DNA from: Gammaproteobacteria bacterium
Lineage (GTDB): Bacteria; Pseudomonadota; Gammaproteobacteria; Pseudomonadales; Azotimanducaceae
Assembly (NCBI GenBank): GCA_026708185.1
Contig: JAPOVK010000050.1
Location: 62,001-126,000 of the forward strand
Length of the DNA stretch: 64,000 bases
Reading direction: 5' to 3'
This document shows, piece after piece, positions 1 through 8,674 of this stretch (position 1 is its first letter; each line of letters starts with the position of its first letter). The position numbers and the translations under genes are program-made. The notes beneath the pieces are model-generated. The model saw only the letters and a list, made by a program, of their open reading frames with translations. It searched no databases and was not told the DNA's origin.

Positions 1-787
1 ATTGGGCGAGTCCCGGCCCGCCCTCGCTTTGATACTTGATCTCGGACCTTACGCCCAGGGCCTGGCAGAAGTCCTCCTGGTGGATTCGACGAATGACACC
101 GCCTTCGTGTTCGCGGTCGAAACGCTCGACGAGGAGGTAATCGATACCTGAGCTCTGCTTGACAGTACAAGCCGCCGTGGCCAAGCCGGATGCAGCCGCC
201 AGCTCGAGGCAAAAGGCCTCGTTAAAGACCACGCCTTCATATTCCGGTATCGCGGGCTTCAGGATGTGTGTGCTCGGCGCAGCACCTAGGGGCAGGAAGT
301 AGTCGTCGCCGTCGACCGCCAAGGCGATCTTGTGCTGCGCCCCGGCGAGGGACATGCGGTAGCCGTCCGTGCCGGCCAGCAGCGGTCGTTGCGGCAGCTC
401 GGCTAGCAACTCACCGACTTCGGTAGAGCGCAACGGCCGCAGATGGCACCCCAACTCGTCGGGGTGGCAGCCCGATGGGAGTAGGCAGATCGCGCCAGCG
501 CATTCACCGCCAACAGCTTCCAGAAAGGCGAAATCGTTCTCAGGGCTGACTCCGAGCAGTCGGCCGAGGACGGCGCGGCTGTTGCCCTCCGGGAGGACAC
601 CGCCGAAGAACGGCGCGCAAAGGCGCTGCGGAAACGGTTCGCGGCGTAAGGGCAGCGAGTGCGAGAGTGCCACTGCCTGTGGATCGTCGAGCCACTCTTG
701 GGCGTACTGGAAGACCATCCTGCCACTGTCGCGCAGGATCAGATGACCAGCCAGGTCTGCTTGCAGGTAGGCGTCTAGAGTGCGCAC
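1..787 (-). CDS. hipA: HipA-like serine/threonine kinase toxin, N-terminal part (C-terminus beyond window start)
   Basis: Reverse-strand translation from GTG at 787 (alternative TTG at 796): VRTLDAYLQADLAGHLILRDSGRMVFQYAQEWLDDPQAVALSHSLPLRREPFPQ...FFGGVLPEGNSR...LAGAQHKIALAV...ILKPAIPEYEGVVFNEAFCLELAAASGL...YLLVERFDRE; typical HipA N-terminal and kinase motifs. Directly downstream of a HipB-like gene. Not in ORF track (no ATG, open at the edge). Confidence 0.88.
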   Translation of the reverse strand, partial: MRTLDAYLQADLAGHLILRDSGRMVFQYAQEWLDDPQAVALSHSLPLRREPFPQRLCAPFFGGVLPEGNSRAVLGRLLGVSPENDFAFLEAVGGECAGAICLLPSGCHPDELGCHLRPLRSTEVGELLAELPQRPLLAGTDGYRMSLAGAQHKIALAVDGDDYFLPLGAAPSTHILKPAIPEYEGVVFNEAFCLELAAASGLATAACTVKQSSGIDYLLVERFDREHEGGVIRRIHQEDFCQALGVRSEIKYQSEGGPGLAQ

Positions 788-792
788 GGCGG

Positions 793-1011
793 TCAAGCCT
801 GATCGACAGGCGCCTCGAGGACCACGCGCACACCAAGCGCATTCAGAACGTCCAGCGTCTTGCCGATTTCACAGGTGGCTTTGCCTCGCTCCAGGTCGAC
901 GACGAAGCGCAGGCCCGTGCCGGCTGCGAGGGCCAGTTGCCGCTGGGTTACGCCCAACGCGTTGCGGACGGTCTTGGTGGTATTGCCGATCTGACGGGGC
1001 GAGGCGAACAT
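793..1011 (-). CDS. hipB: HipB-like XRE-family antitoxin/regulator
   Basis: 72 aa with helix-turn-helix RNALGVTQRQLALAAGTGLRFVVDLERGKATCEIGKTLDVLNALGVRV; located immediately upstream of hipA. Confidence 0.88.
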   Translation of the reverse strand: MFASPRQIGNTTKTVRNALGVTQRQLALAAGTGLRFVVDLERGKATCEIGKTLDVLNALGVRVVLEAPVDQA

Positions 1012-1030
1012 ACGCTGTCCGACATCTGAT

Positions 1031-1146
1031 GTTCCTGTACGGGAATAGTATGGGTTGAATCGGTGCTAGGCAAGCGGCGTGTTCCTGTACGGGAACTTCG
1101 GCCCATCTCCGGACAGGCCGCGCAAGATCTGTTCCCGCACGGTAAT
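1031..1146. promoter_or_regulatory. Three HipB-operator-like palindromes upstream of hipBA
   Basis: GTTCCTGTACGGGAAT (1031-1046), GTTCCTGTACGGGAAC (1081-1096), GTTCCCGCACGGTAAT (1131-1146); inverted repeat GTTCC-N6-GGAAC, start-to-start spacing exactly 50 bp. Confidence 0.7.
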
Positions 1147-1155
1147 CTGGCAGCT

Positions 1156-1560
1156 CTACGACCAGATTCCGATGATGCCGCCCATCAGCGCCGAATACGT
1201 GACCCGGTAGCCCGCCTGGATGCCCCAGAGCTTCCAGCCCCAGCCGCAGAAGGCGTTATCCGATGCCATCGAGGTCGCGATGAAACCGACCCCGGTGATC
1301 AAGCCGAACACGATGCCAGTGATTAGCCCCGTCATCTGCAGCCCCTCCATCAAGGCCGCGACCACGACGCAGGTGACCAGCGCCGCGACAGCGCTCACGA
1401 TGAACGGTTCCGGCGACGGCTGGATCTCGTCCTCAGTCTTGCCGAGCGCGGCAACCCAGGCCTTGCCGAACATCGGGCCGTACCACAGCGCGCCCAGCGC
1501 GAAGGCCGCGGCCGTGGCCACGATGATGGCCCACCAGTTAAGTCCGCCGAAATCGAGCAT
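1156..1560 (-). CDS. DUF1761-like small membrane protein
   Basis: MLDFGGLNWWAIIVATAAAFALGALWYGPMFGKAW...; hydrophobic helices, GALWYGPMFGKAW motif. Start taken at 1560 rather than the longer ORF. Confidence 0.7.
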   Translation of the reverse strand: MLDFGGLNWWAIIVATAAAFALGALWYGPMFGKAWVAALGKTEDEIQPSPEPFIVSAVAALVTCVVVAALMEGLQMTGLITGIVFGLITGVGFIATSMASDNAFCGWGWKLWGIQAGYRVTYSALMGGIIGIWS

Positions 1561-1656
1561 TCCACTCTCCAATGAAGGTGCTTCATTCGCCGCCGAGTAT
1601 CGCAACGCGACGGGTGGGTTGATAGCCTCTGAAAGGAAGCCGTTGCCAGGGGCCCC

Positions 1657-2661
1657 ATGGTCAACAAGGTCATTCTCGACCCCAGCTTCCGCCGCATGGA
1701 GGAGATCTTCCACCCCGACGACCTCGTCCGCCTGCACGCCTGCTGCGACGTGGTGTGGGGGCGAGACGAACCGATGCCGGAGGCGATGTTCGAGGAGCAC
1801 CGCGCCGACGCCTTCGCGGTGGTCACCACGCGTTGGCGCTATGGCGACTTGAGCGAGTTTCCGAACCTGCGCGCGATCATGGAGGTCGGCGGCCGCCATC
1901 CGGGCCCGGCCGCCGTCGACTACGACACGTGCCGCGCAAACGGCATCCGGATCTTAAGCTGCGCACCGGCCTTCGGGCCCATGGTCGCCGAAATGGCGTT
2001 GGGCCTGGCCATTGACGCGGCCCGCGAGATCTCCGCAGGGCACGAAGCGTTCCGCGCCGGCGAAGAGAAGTACCTATGGCCCGGAAACGTGGGCACGTTC
2101 ACGCTGTACGGCGAAACGGTGGGATTCATCGGCTTCGGCGGTCTCGCGCAGTGCTTGAAGCCGCTCGTCGAACCATTCGGTTGTCGCCTGGTGGCCTACG
2201 ACCCCTGGCGCACGGAGGCGTACCTCAAGGACCGGGGCGTCGAGCCGATGCCGCTCTGCGAATTGCTGTCCCAGGCCCGTGCCATCTTCGTCCTCGCGAT
2301 CCCGTCCGTGGAAAACAAAGCCCAGATCGATCGCGCGATGCTGGAACTGATCCGCCCCGACGCGGTGTTCGTGCTGATGAGCCGAGCCCACGTGGTCGAC
2401 TTCGACGCCCTGACGGAACTGCTGCACGCGGGCCGGTTCCGGGCCGCGATCGACGTCTTCCCGGAGGAGCCGATGCCGGCCGACCACCCGATCCGCAGCG
2501 CGCCGAACGTGGTCTTGTCCGCCCACCGCGCCGGCAGCATCGTGGGCGACTCGAACCTGATCGGCCGAATGGTAGTGGACGATCTCGAAGCCATGGCGCG
2601 CGGTCTGCCGCCGTGGCACATGCAGCCGGCGGAACCGGAGATCGTGGCGAGGTTGCCGTAG
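1657..2661 (+). CDS. D-2-hydroxyacid dehydrogenase family protein
   Basis: 334 aa; NAD-binding segment ETVGFIGFGGLAQCLKPLVEPFGCRLVAYDPW and C-terminal AAIDVFPEEPMPADHPIRSAPNVVLSAHRAG. Confidence 0.85.
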   Translation: MVNKVILDPSFRRMEEIFHPDDLVRLHACCDVVWGRDEPMPEAMFEEHRADAFAVVTTRWRYGDLSEFPNLRAIMEVGGRHPGPAAVDYDTCRANGIRILSCAPAFGPMVAEMALGLAIDAAREISAGHEAFRAGEEKYLWPGNVGTFTLYGETVGFIGFGGLAQCLKPLVEPFGCRLVAYDPWRTEAYLKDRGVEPMPLCELLSQARAIFVLAIPSVENKAQIDRAMLELIRPDAVFVLMSRAHVVDFDALTELLHAGRFRAAIDVFPEEPMPADHPIRSAPNVVLSAHRAGSIVGDSNLIGRMVVDDLEAMARGLPPWHMQPAEPEIVARLP

Positions 2662-2684
2662 AGGGTGCGTGCTGCGGCGCCTTG

Positions 2685-3491
2685 CTAGGCGACGCTCGCC
2701 AACTCCCTTAGCAGCTTCATTGCGTCCTTGGAGCGCCGCCAGTACGTTCCATAGGCGTCCCAATAGACCCACGCTTCCGAAGGGCCGCCAACGACATAGC
2801 TGCCGGCGAAGCCGTCGTCGGGCTCCGGATGCCTCTTGGCGAGCAGTTCCCGGGCAACTAGAGGGGAACTGCGGATTGCACTCGCCAGCGCCTCGCGGCC
2901 TTCGGGAATCCGGTCGGCCATGGTTAGCGCTAGCGCGTTCGTATAGCGAATGAACGGGCTGGCGTCATTGCGGTGGGCGCGGCAGTGCTCGACGACTGCG
3001 TCGACGTCGCCGGTCTCGAACCAGCACTGAGGAAGTTCGTAGCGCACGCCTTGGTTGTCGTTCGGGTTGACGGCGAGGAGGCGGCCCAGGATCAGGATGG
3101 CGTCGTCCCACGCCCGCTGGTCCATCCGGTGGAGAGCCAGCGCCTGGTACGCACGCATGAAGGGGCGGTTCTCAAGGTACCCCCAGCGGAGTCGACTGCG
3201 CTTCCAGTTGAAGTCTGGCGGGATGGCCTGCAGGCCGATCGCCACCGCCGCCTGACAGTGGACGTATGCAGCGAGTGTATCGCCACGCTCGCCGAGCCAG
3301 AGTGCCAGGTGATGCAAAGCGTCGATGTGGTCCGGACACTTGCGCAGGACAAGACGGGCGAGGCGTTCGGCGACCCTGAGGTCACCTTGGTCGGCGGCCT
3401 CGAGCGCGGCATCGAATTCCTCGTCGACTTCATGGCTGATGGTCGAATCTTCGAAGACCCATTCGTTGCTCTCTTGCCGAATCAGCTCCAT
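2685..3491 (-). CDS. TPR-containing protein
   Basis: 268 aa helical repeats: DLRVAERLARLVLRKCPDHIDALHHLALWLGERGDTLAAYVHCQAAVAIGLQAIP. Confidence 0.7.
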   Translation of the reverse strand: MELIRQESNEWVFEDSTISHEVDEEFDAALEAADQGDLRVAERLARLVLRKCPDHIDALHHLALWLGERGDTLAAYVHCQAAVAIGLQAIPPDFNWKRSRLRWGYLENRPFMRAYQALALHRMDQRAWDDAILILGRLLAVNPNDNQGVRYELPQCWFETGDVDAVVEHCRAHRNDASPFIRYTNALALTMADRIPEGREALASAIRSSPLVARELLAKRHPEPDDGFAGSYVVGGPSEAWVYWDAYGTYWRRSKDAMKLLRELASVA

Positions 3492-3624
3492 GGTGAGACT
3501 TGAAAGGATGCGGAGGACGGAACTCTAGAGCAGTTGGCCTTTGCGGCCCAACTGATTCCCGGAGCCTGCTGGAGCTTGTGACGAACTCGCTTCGGCTGCA
3601 TGATCGGCGTTCGGGCTGGGAGGG

Positions 3625-4803
3625 TTGGCAATGGCATACGAAATCAAGCGGTTCCCCTATGACGGCACGATCGACGCCGACGGTCACGTCCTGGAGCCGC
3701 CCGATCTGTGGGAGAACTACCTCGAGGAGAAGTACCGCGATCGCGCGCTTCGAATCTGCGTCGACGACGACGGCCTCGAGTACCTCGAGATCAACGGCAA
3801 GCCGTCGCAGCGCACGCGCAACGGCTCGCTCGGCATCATGGGAGCGATGGGCGCGGAGGATCTGAAGCCGAGCCCGGAGCGGCGTTATGCCGACAGCATG
3901 CCTCTTGGGGCCTGCGATGCCGCGGATCGCCTCAAGCTCATGGACCAGGAGAACCTGGTCTGCTCGCTGCTCTATCCGACCATTGGCCTCTTGTGGGAGG
4001 TGGAGGAGACCGACCCGGAGATCAGTCTCGCCTACGCGCGCGCCTACAACCGCTGGATCGCGGACTTCTGCCGCGACAGCGGCGGCCGGCTGGTGCCCAT
4101 CGCCATGCTGACGCTACTCGACCCCGAGGGCTCGGCCGCCGAGCTCGAGCGCGCGGTGCGCGACGGCTGCAAGGGCGGCTGGGTCAACCCGTTCAACCAC
4201 AACCGGGTGATTCACGGCCATCCGGATCACGACGTGCTTTACAAGAAGTGCGTCGAACTCGACGTGCCGATCGCCATCCATCCGACGTTCCATCCTCACG
4301 GGCCTGCTGCCGGAATCTTCGACTGGCCACCCGAGGGTGGCGGCTTCGCCGGCATGATCTGGCTGCGCTCCATCGTCCAGCAGGCGCTGATCTCGTTCAT
4401 TGCGCTTGGCACGCTCGACCGTTTTCCGGACTTGCGCGTCGGCGTCCTCGAGTCCGGTTCGGGCTGGATCGGCGCGATGCTCGACCGCTTGGACGCTTTC
4501 ACTCGATCGATGAACCTGGGCGGCAAGCGTCCGGCCGCCACCGAGTACTTCCGACGCCAGTGCTTCATCTCTGGCGACCCGGACGAGACGGCGGCCCCGT
4601 TCATCATCGACCACGTCGGAGCCGACAACTTCATGTGGGCGACCGACTACCCGCATCCCGACCATCCGCATACTTGGGTTGACGACCTGAAGGCCTTTGC
4701 GGACCGGCTGCCGGAGTCGGCGCGCGCGAAGGTCCTCGGCGACAACGTGCGGCGGATCTACAAACTGGACCTGCCCGGCGCAATGCAGGCGGCGGCCGGC
4801 TAG
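3625..4803 (+). CDS. Amidohydrolase family (amidohydrolase 2 / ACMSD-like) protein
   Basis: 392 aa; IDADGHVLEPPDLWENYL N-terminus, IAIHPTFHP, and C-terminal FMWATDYPHPDHPHTW. Confidence 0.88.
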   Translation: MAMAYEIKRFPYDGTIDADGHVLEPPDLWENYLEEKYRDRALRICVDDDGLEYLEINGKPSQRTRNGSLGIMGAMGAEDLKPSPERRYADSMPLGACDAADRLKLMDQENLVCSLLYPTIGLLWEVEETDPEISLAYARAYNRWIADFCRDSGGRLVPIAMLTLLDPEGSAAELERAVRDGCKGGWVNPFNHNRVIHGHPDHDVLYKKCVELDVPIAIHPTFHPHGPAAGIFDWPPEGGGFAGMIWLRSIVQQALISFIALGTLDRFPDLRVGVLESGSGWIGAMLDRLDAFTRSMNLGGKRPAATEYFRRQCFISGDPDETAAPFIIDHVGADNFMWATDYPHPDHPHTWVDDLKAFADRLPESARAKVLGDNVRRIYKLDLPGAMQAAAG

Positions 4804-4805
4804 CC

Positions 4806-5783
4806 GTGAGCTCAGCTAAGGCCGTTGTCCTTCTTCCGGAGGCGGCCCAGACACGCGTCGAGGAGATGAACGCGTTGGCGCGCGACGTGGTCTTCGAGCG
4901 GGTCGATCCGCGCGCCGACTTGGCGGAAATCCATGCCGCTTGCGCGGGAGCCGTCGTGCTCGTTGCACCTAATCGACCAGCGACCAACGACATCGCTGCC
5001 GGGATCGCCGGGCTCAAGCTCGTGCAGACGTTCAGCGCTGGCACCGAGGGTCTCGACAAGGCGCGCCTCCTGAACCTCGGCATCCAGGTCGCCAACTGCG
5101 GCGGCGGCAACGCGGCCTGCGTGGCGGAGCACGCCATTGGTCTTCTGCTCATGGTCAACCACAAGCTCGACCGGCAGGCGGCGAGCGTGCGTGCGGGCCG
5201 CTGGTCGCGTGATGTCACCGGCCCGTTGACGGACTTCCAGACACTCACCGGCAAGCGCATCGGCATCGTCGGTCTCGGCAACATCGGCTCGGGCGTGGCG
5301 CGGCGCCTTAAGACCTGGGGTGCCGAGATCGTCTATCACGATGTCGTCGTCTACGACGCCGACTACGAGCGTGAAGCCGGCGCGCGGCGCATCGGGCGGG
5401 ACGAACTGTTGGCGACGTGCGACGTCGTGTCGCTGCACGTGCCGCTCGATGCTTCGACGCGGGCCATGGTGTCCACGACCGAGTTCCGGGCGATGAAGCC
5501 CACGGCCGTGCTCATCAACACCTGTCGGGGACCGGTGGTTGACGAAGCGGCGCTGATCCATGCCTTGCAGACCGGCGAAATCTTCGCCGCTGGCCTGGAT
5601 GTCATGGAGACCGAGCCGATCGCGGCGGACAACCCGCTCGTGACGATGCCCAACGTCGTGTTGACGCCCCACCTCGGCTCGCGGGCCGTGGAGTCGACTG
5701 TAAGCGTGACTCGAAACGCCGTGGAGAACGCGGAACGCATCGCCCGGGGGGAACCGCCGGAGTGGGTTGTTGATCCCGTCTAG
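4806..5783 (+). CDS. D-2-hydroxyacid dehydrogenase
   Basis: 325 aa; GKRIGIVGLGNIGSGVARRLKTWGAEIVYHD, LINTCRGPVVDEAALIHAL, GLDVMETEPIAADNPLVTMPNVVLTPHLGS. Confidence 0.9.
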   Translation: MSSAKAVVLLPEAAQTRVEEMNALARDVVFERVDPRADLAEIHAACAGAVVLVAPNRPATNDIAAGIAGLKLVQTFSAGTEGLDKARLLNLGIQVANCGGGNAACVAEHAIGLLLMVNHKLDRQAASVRAGRWSRDVTGPLTDFQTLTGKRIGIVGLGNIGSGVARRLKTWGAEIVYHDVVVYDADYEREAGARRIGRDELLATCDVVSLHVPLDASTRAMVSTTEFRAMKPTAVLINTCRGPVVDEAALIHALQTGEIFAAGLDVMETEPIAADNPLVTMPNVVLTPHLGSRAVESTVSVTRNAVENAERIARGEPPEWVVDPV

Positions 5784-7734
5784 ACGCGTCGCCCGGGGTG
5801 GCCTGGCTTGGGCGCTCGTCGTGGGATGCGTCTCTGCGTCGGCGGCGGAGGGCGGCTGGTCGCATTACGGCGGCTCGCTCGCAGGCGACCGGTATGCCGC
5901 GCCATCGGCGATCACACCCGAAAACGTGGAGCGTCTATCGCCGGCCTGGACCTACCGTACCGGGGACGCGACAACAGGCCGCGGTTTCGACGGGAACCCG
6001 TCGCGGATCCGGGCGACGCCGATCCTCGTCCAAGGCAAGTTGATCACCTCGACGGGCTTCAACCGCGTGTACGCGCTGCATCCGGGCACGGGCGAGGAGA
6101 TCTGGGAATACGATCCGAGGGTCGACTTCTCGAGGCCGTACAGCGAGATGTTCGTCTCGCGCGGCGTAGCGGCTTGGGAAGGACCCGCATCGGTCGCCGG
6201 CCCATGCCGGACGCGCGTATTCCTGGGCACGCTCGACGCCCGCCTGATCGCCATCGACGCCGACACCGGTGCGCCGTGCGCCGACTTCGGCGATGGGGGC
6301 GAAGTCGACCTGTCGGTCGGAATCCGCCGCTACTACAAGTGGGACTACTCCGTCACGTCGCCACCCCCGGTGGTGGGGGACGTCGTCGTGGTCGGCTCCG
6401 CCGTCGGCGACAACGGAGCGGCCGAGCTTCAGCCCGGCACCGTCCGCGGCTACGACGTGCGCGACGGCTCTCTCGTCTGGGCGTGGGATCCCCTGCCGCG
6501 CGGCGACGACCATCCCGCAGCCGGAAGCTGGTCGGACCCGGAGCACAACCTCACCGGTGGCGCAAACGTCTGGAGCGTGATGGCCGCCGACCCGGAGCGC
6601 GACCTCGTCTTCCTGCCCACGACGTCGCCTTCGCCCGACTTCTACGGCGGCCTGCGCCCGGGCGACAACGCCTTCGCCAACTCGGTGGTCGCGCTGCGCG
6701 CCTCCACCGGAGCGTTCGTCTGGGGCTACCAGACCGTCCGCCATGATCTGTGGGATTACGACCTCGCCGCCCAACCGCTTCTCTTCGAACACACGTCTGA
6801 GGACGGCGTACGGAGGCCCGCCGTCGCCCACGCCGGCAAGACCGGGTTCGTTTTCGTGCTGGACCGGGAGACCGGCGAGCCCCTGCATCCGGTGGAGGAA
6901 CGTCGCGTGCCGCAAAGCGATGTCCCCGGCGAGCAGGCGTCACGAACCCAGCCGTTTCCGAAGTTGCGGCTGCACGACACCGACGCCCGACCGCTCGGCG
7001 TATGGGACTTCAACGCGGAGCACCGCGCTGGCTGCGAGAGCCGTTTGGAAGGCATCCGCTACGACGGCATCTTCACGCCGCCGAGCCTCGCAGGCTCGTT
7101 GGTCTACCCCGGCAACATCGGTGGCACGAACTGGGGCTCGATGGCCTACGATCGCGGCTCGCGCATCGGCTACCTGACGGTCACCCGGATGCCGACGATC
7201 GTCAGGCTGATCCCGCGGAAGGAATACCGGGCGGCCGCGCGCCGCGGCACGCTGAACGGCGCGCGCGCCCAGCACACGGAGCAGGATGGCACCCCGTACG
7301 GGATGGCTCGATTCGACCTGCTCTACAACGGCCTGCCGTGCCTTGAAGGCCCTTGGGCGACGCTCGTGGCGGTGGACCTGGATCGCGGGGATGTCCTGTG
7401 GGAGCGGCCGCTTGGGATATTGCTCAGGGCCGGCGACCAGGGCAGGAACTGGGGATCCGTCTTCAACGCCGGTCCCATGGTCACGGCCGGTGGCGTCGTG
7501 TTCATCGCGACAACGTCCGACCACCTGCTGCGCGGCTACGACGCCGCCGACGGGCGCGAGGTGTGGACCCAGCTCCTGCCGGCCAGTGCCCACGCAACAC
7601 CCATGGGCTACCGGTACGACGGCATGGATTACGTCATCCTGGCGACGGGCGGCGGGCTGACCGAAGGCGGCGGGCGGGGTGACTACGTTGTCGCGTTTCG
7701 CTTGGCTGCGGAGTCGCCGTACATCGATCAGTAG
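5767..7734 (+). CDS. PQQ-dependent (quinoprotein) dehydrogenase, membrane/exported
   Basis: 655 aa; signal-like N-terminus, WSHYGGSLAGDRYAAPSAITPENVERLSPAWTYRTGD, LDARLIAIDADTGAPCADFG, VWDYDLAAQPLLF, GYDAADGREVWTQLLPA. Confidence 0.9.
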   Translation: MLIPSRRVARGGLAWALVVGCVSASAAEGGWSHYGGSLAGDRYAAPSAITPENVERLSPAWTYRTGDATTGRGFDGNPSRIRATPILVQGKLITSTGFNRVYALHPGTGEEIWEYDPRVDFSRPYSEMFVSRGVAAWEGPASVAGPCRTRVFLGTLDARLIAIDADTGAPCADFGDGGEVDLSVGIRRYYKWDYSVTSPPPVVGDVVVVGSAVGDNGAAELQPGTVRGYDVRDGSLVWAWDPLPRGDDHPAAGSWSDPEHNLTGGANVWSVMAADPERDLVFLPTTSPSPDFYGGLRPGDNAFANSVVALRASTGAFVWGYQTVRHDLWDYDLAAQPLLFEHTSEDGVRRPAVAHAGKTGFVFVLDRETGEPLHPVEERRVPQSDVPGEQASRTQPFPKLRLHDTDARPLGVWDFNAEHRAGCESRLEGIRYDGIFTPPSLAGSLVYPGNIGGTNWGSMAYDRGSRIGYLTVTRMPTIVRLIPRKEYRAAARRGTLNGARAQHTEQDGTPYGMARFDLLYNGLPCLEGPWATLVAVDLDRGDVLWERPLGILLRAGDQGRNWGSVFNAGPMVTAGGVVFIATTSDHLLRGYDAADGREVWTQLLPASAHATPMGYRYDGMDYVILATGGGLTEGGGRGDYVVAFRLAAESPYIDQ

Positions 7735-7742
7735 CCTGACTG

Positions 7743-7982
7743 TCACGCACCGGCCAGCGGCAACTCGCGCTCTTCGAGCCGCCACGCCGCGTACTGCAGA
7801 GCTGCGTCGATGTCCTCGCGCTCGAGGCAGGGATAAGCGTCGGTGATCTCCGAGGGTCTACGGCCCGCCGCGAGCAGCCCCAGCACCGTACCTGCGGTCA
7901 CTCGGAGCCCGCGGATGCACGCCTTCCCTCCCATGACGTTGGGGTCGAAGGTGATTCGCGCCATCATCGTCGCTGTGGACAT
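7743..7982 (-). CDS. DUF433-domain protein (putative antitoxin)
   Basis: 79 aa: ITFDPNVMGGKACIRGLRVTAGTVLGLLAAGRRPSEITDAYPCLEREDIDAALQYAAW, classic DUF433. Confidence 0.88.
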   Translation of the reverse strand: MSTATMMARITFDPNVMGGKACIRGLRVTAGTVLGLLAAGRRPSEITDAYPCLEREDIDAALQYAAWRLEERELPLAGA

Positions 7983-8128
7983 GGCCTGCTCCGAGCGCCC
8001 CGAGATTGTGGCGGAAACCTGATGAGGTGAAAGTGGGGCAGTGCGGAGGCGATGTCAAGCAGGTCCGGGCCGGGAGCCTGCATTGGCAAGGACGATCCGC
8101 ACCCGCGCCCGCATTGGCCGAACGGAGA

Positions 8129-8434
8129 TCAGGCGAGGACGGCTACGATGATCGTCGTGGCAATGGCAATACCGCCAAGTACGATGCCCGCAAGGCGCTG
8201 ATTCGACTTCCCTTGGGCGACCTCGATGCTAGCGATGCCCGTTGTGATCTGCTGAGTAACGTTGGCGAAGCCGGTCTCCATCTGCTGTTCCAGCATCCGA
8301 ATCTCGGACTTCGTGACGTGCTCAGCGTCCGCCTCCGCAAGAACGTTGACGATTTCGCGGGCTTGATCGGCAGGGAACCCGACGCGCTCAAGGCGTCTGA
8401 CGGCTGCGGCGGTGTCGATGTTGAAAGTTGGCAT
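8129..8434 (-). CDS. DUF1640-like coiled-coil protein with C-terminal TM
   Basis: MPTFNIDTAAAVRRLERVGFPADQAREIVNVLAEADAEHVTKSEIRMLEQQMETGFANV... then hydrophobic IVLGGIAIATTIIVAVLA. Confidence 0.7.
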   Translation of the reverse strand: MPTFNIDTAAAVRRLERVGFPADQAREIVNVLAEADAEHVTKSEIRMLEQQMETGFANVTQQITTGIASIEVAQGKSNQRLAGIVLGGIAIATTIIVAVLA

Positions 8435-8589
8435 TGGTGCGTTCCCTGCGCGTTGCTGCCCAGACTTCACGGCTGCTGGCCGGCGACCACACACGCAGCC
8501 GGAGACGAGTACGTATCGGCGTCAACGCCTAGAGAATAGCACCGGGAATGTGTGGTGCGCTGTCACCCGGTCGCTGAGCGACCGCTGGG

Positions 8590-8657
8590 CCCCATGGTCA
8601 CGGCGGGCGGGGCGACCACATTGTGGCGTTCCGGCTTGGTGCGGGATCCGCAGTGAC
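8590..8657 (+). pseudogene. Remnant of a PQQ dehydrogenase C-terminus
   Basis: Frame reads GRGDHIVAFRLGAGSAVT-stop, paralogous to GRGDYVVAFRLAAESPYIDQ-stop at 7672-7734; upstream CCCCATGGTCACGGC matches the segment near 7475 with the intervening sequence deleted. Confidence 0.6.
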
Positions 8658-8674
8658 GCGGGAAGGCTGGCACC

